Under the pieces are notes generated by a model. The model saw only the letters and a list, made by a program, of their open reading frames with translations. It searched no databases and was not told the origin of the DNA. A stretch of DNA of 5,788 nucleotides from Aquificaceae bacterium (GTDB lineage Bacteria > Aquificota > Aquificia > Aquificales > Aquificaceae): assembly GCA_015487835.1 (NCBI GenBank), contig WFOY01000174.1, positions 1 to 5,788 of the forward strand, in the 5' to 3' direction. Positions 5,788 through 5,788 of the stretch are shown here, piece by piece; position 1 is the first letter of the stretch; the number at the start of each line of letters is the position of its first letter. Made by a program: the position numbers and the translations under genes.

Positions 5788-5788
5788 C

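Noticed and set aside
5747..5788. Plus-strand ATG at 5747 open to the right edge (MPIANPTAK...)
   Set aside because: No Shine-Dalgarno sequence, and the opposite-strand frame looks more like a real protein end; too short to settle.

Overview
The window is 5.8 kb of very compact chromosome, most likely from a member of the Aquificaceae (Aquifex/Hydrogenivirga-like thermophiles). The strongest evidence is the transporter at 4182-5726, which matches my memory of Aquifex aeolicus LeuT along its whole length, including almost every substrate and sodium ligand. A chromosomal RusA resolvase next to it, in a plain housekeeping setting, also fits Aquificales. The genus cannot be fixed from the sequence alone.

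Layout, left to right. (1) 2-358 (+): the C-terminal catalytic half of a phage/island-type tyrosine recombinase, cut by the left window edge. (2) 385-458 (-): tRNA-Arg(UCU), its 3' end facing the integrase 26 bases away, so an integrated element probably lies to the left and ends at this tRNA. (3) 503-1765 (-): a BepA-like M48 zinc metalloprotease lipoprotein with four TPR repeats, followed by a good promoter for the tRNA. (4) 1788-2423 (+): an unrecognised exported protein, probably a lipoprotein, divergent from the protease across only 22 bases. (5) 2425-2497 (-): tRNA-Pro(UGG), antisense in the gap between two plus-strand genes. (6) 2535-3446 (+): miaA, tRNA dimethylallyltransferase. (7) 3421-5726 (-): an overlapping operon read from the right: leuT, a DUF4149-like membrane protein, then rusA, whose 3' end overlaps miaA tail to tail by 26 bases. 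(8) 5737-5787 (-): the last 16 codons of an upstream gene, possibly FUN14-like, at the right edge.

The genes cover unrelated jobs: envelope proteolysis, tRNA supply and modification, amino acid uptake and Holliday junction resolution. They are linked by tight packing rather than by a shared pathway. No intergenic space exceeds 45 bases, no intrinsic terminator was found, and several lead genes lack a Shine-Dalgarno sequence while carrying AT-rich -10-like boxes almost on their start codons. I see no convincing new defence or mobile system inside the window. The most promising leads are the probable island junction at tRNA-Arg, the divergent protease/unknown-lipoprotein pair, and the leuT-DUF4149-rusA coupling.
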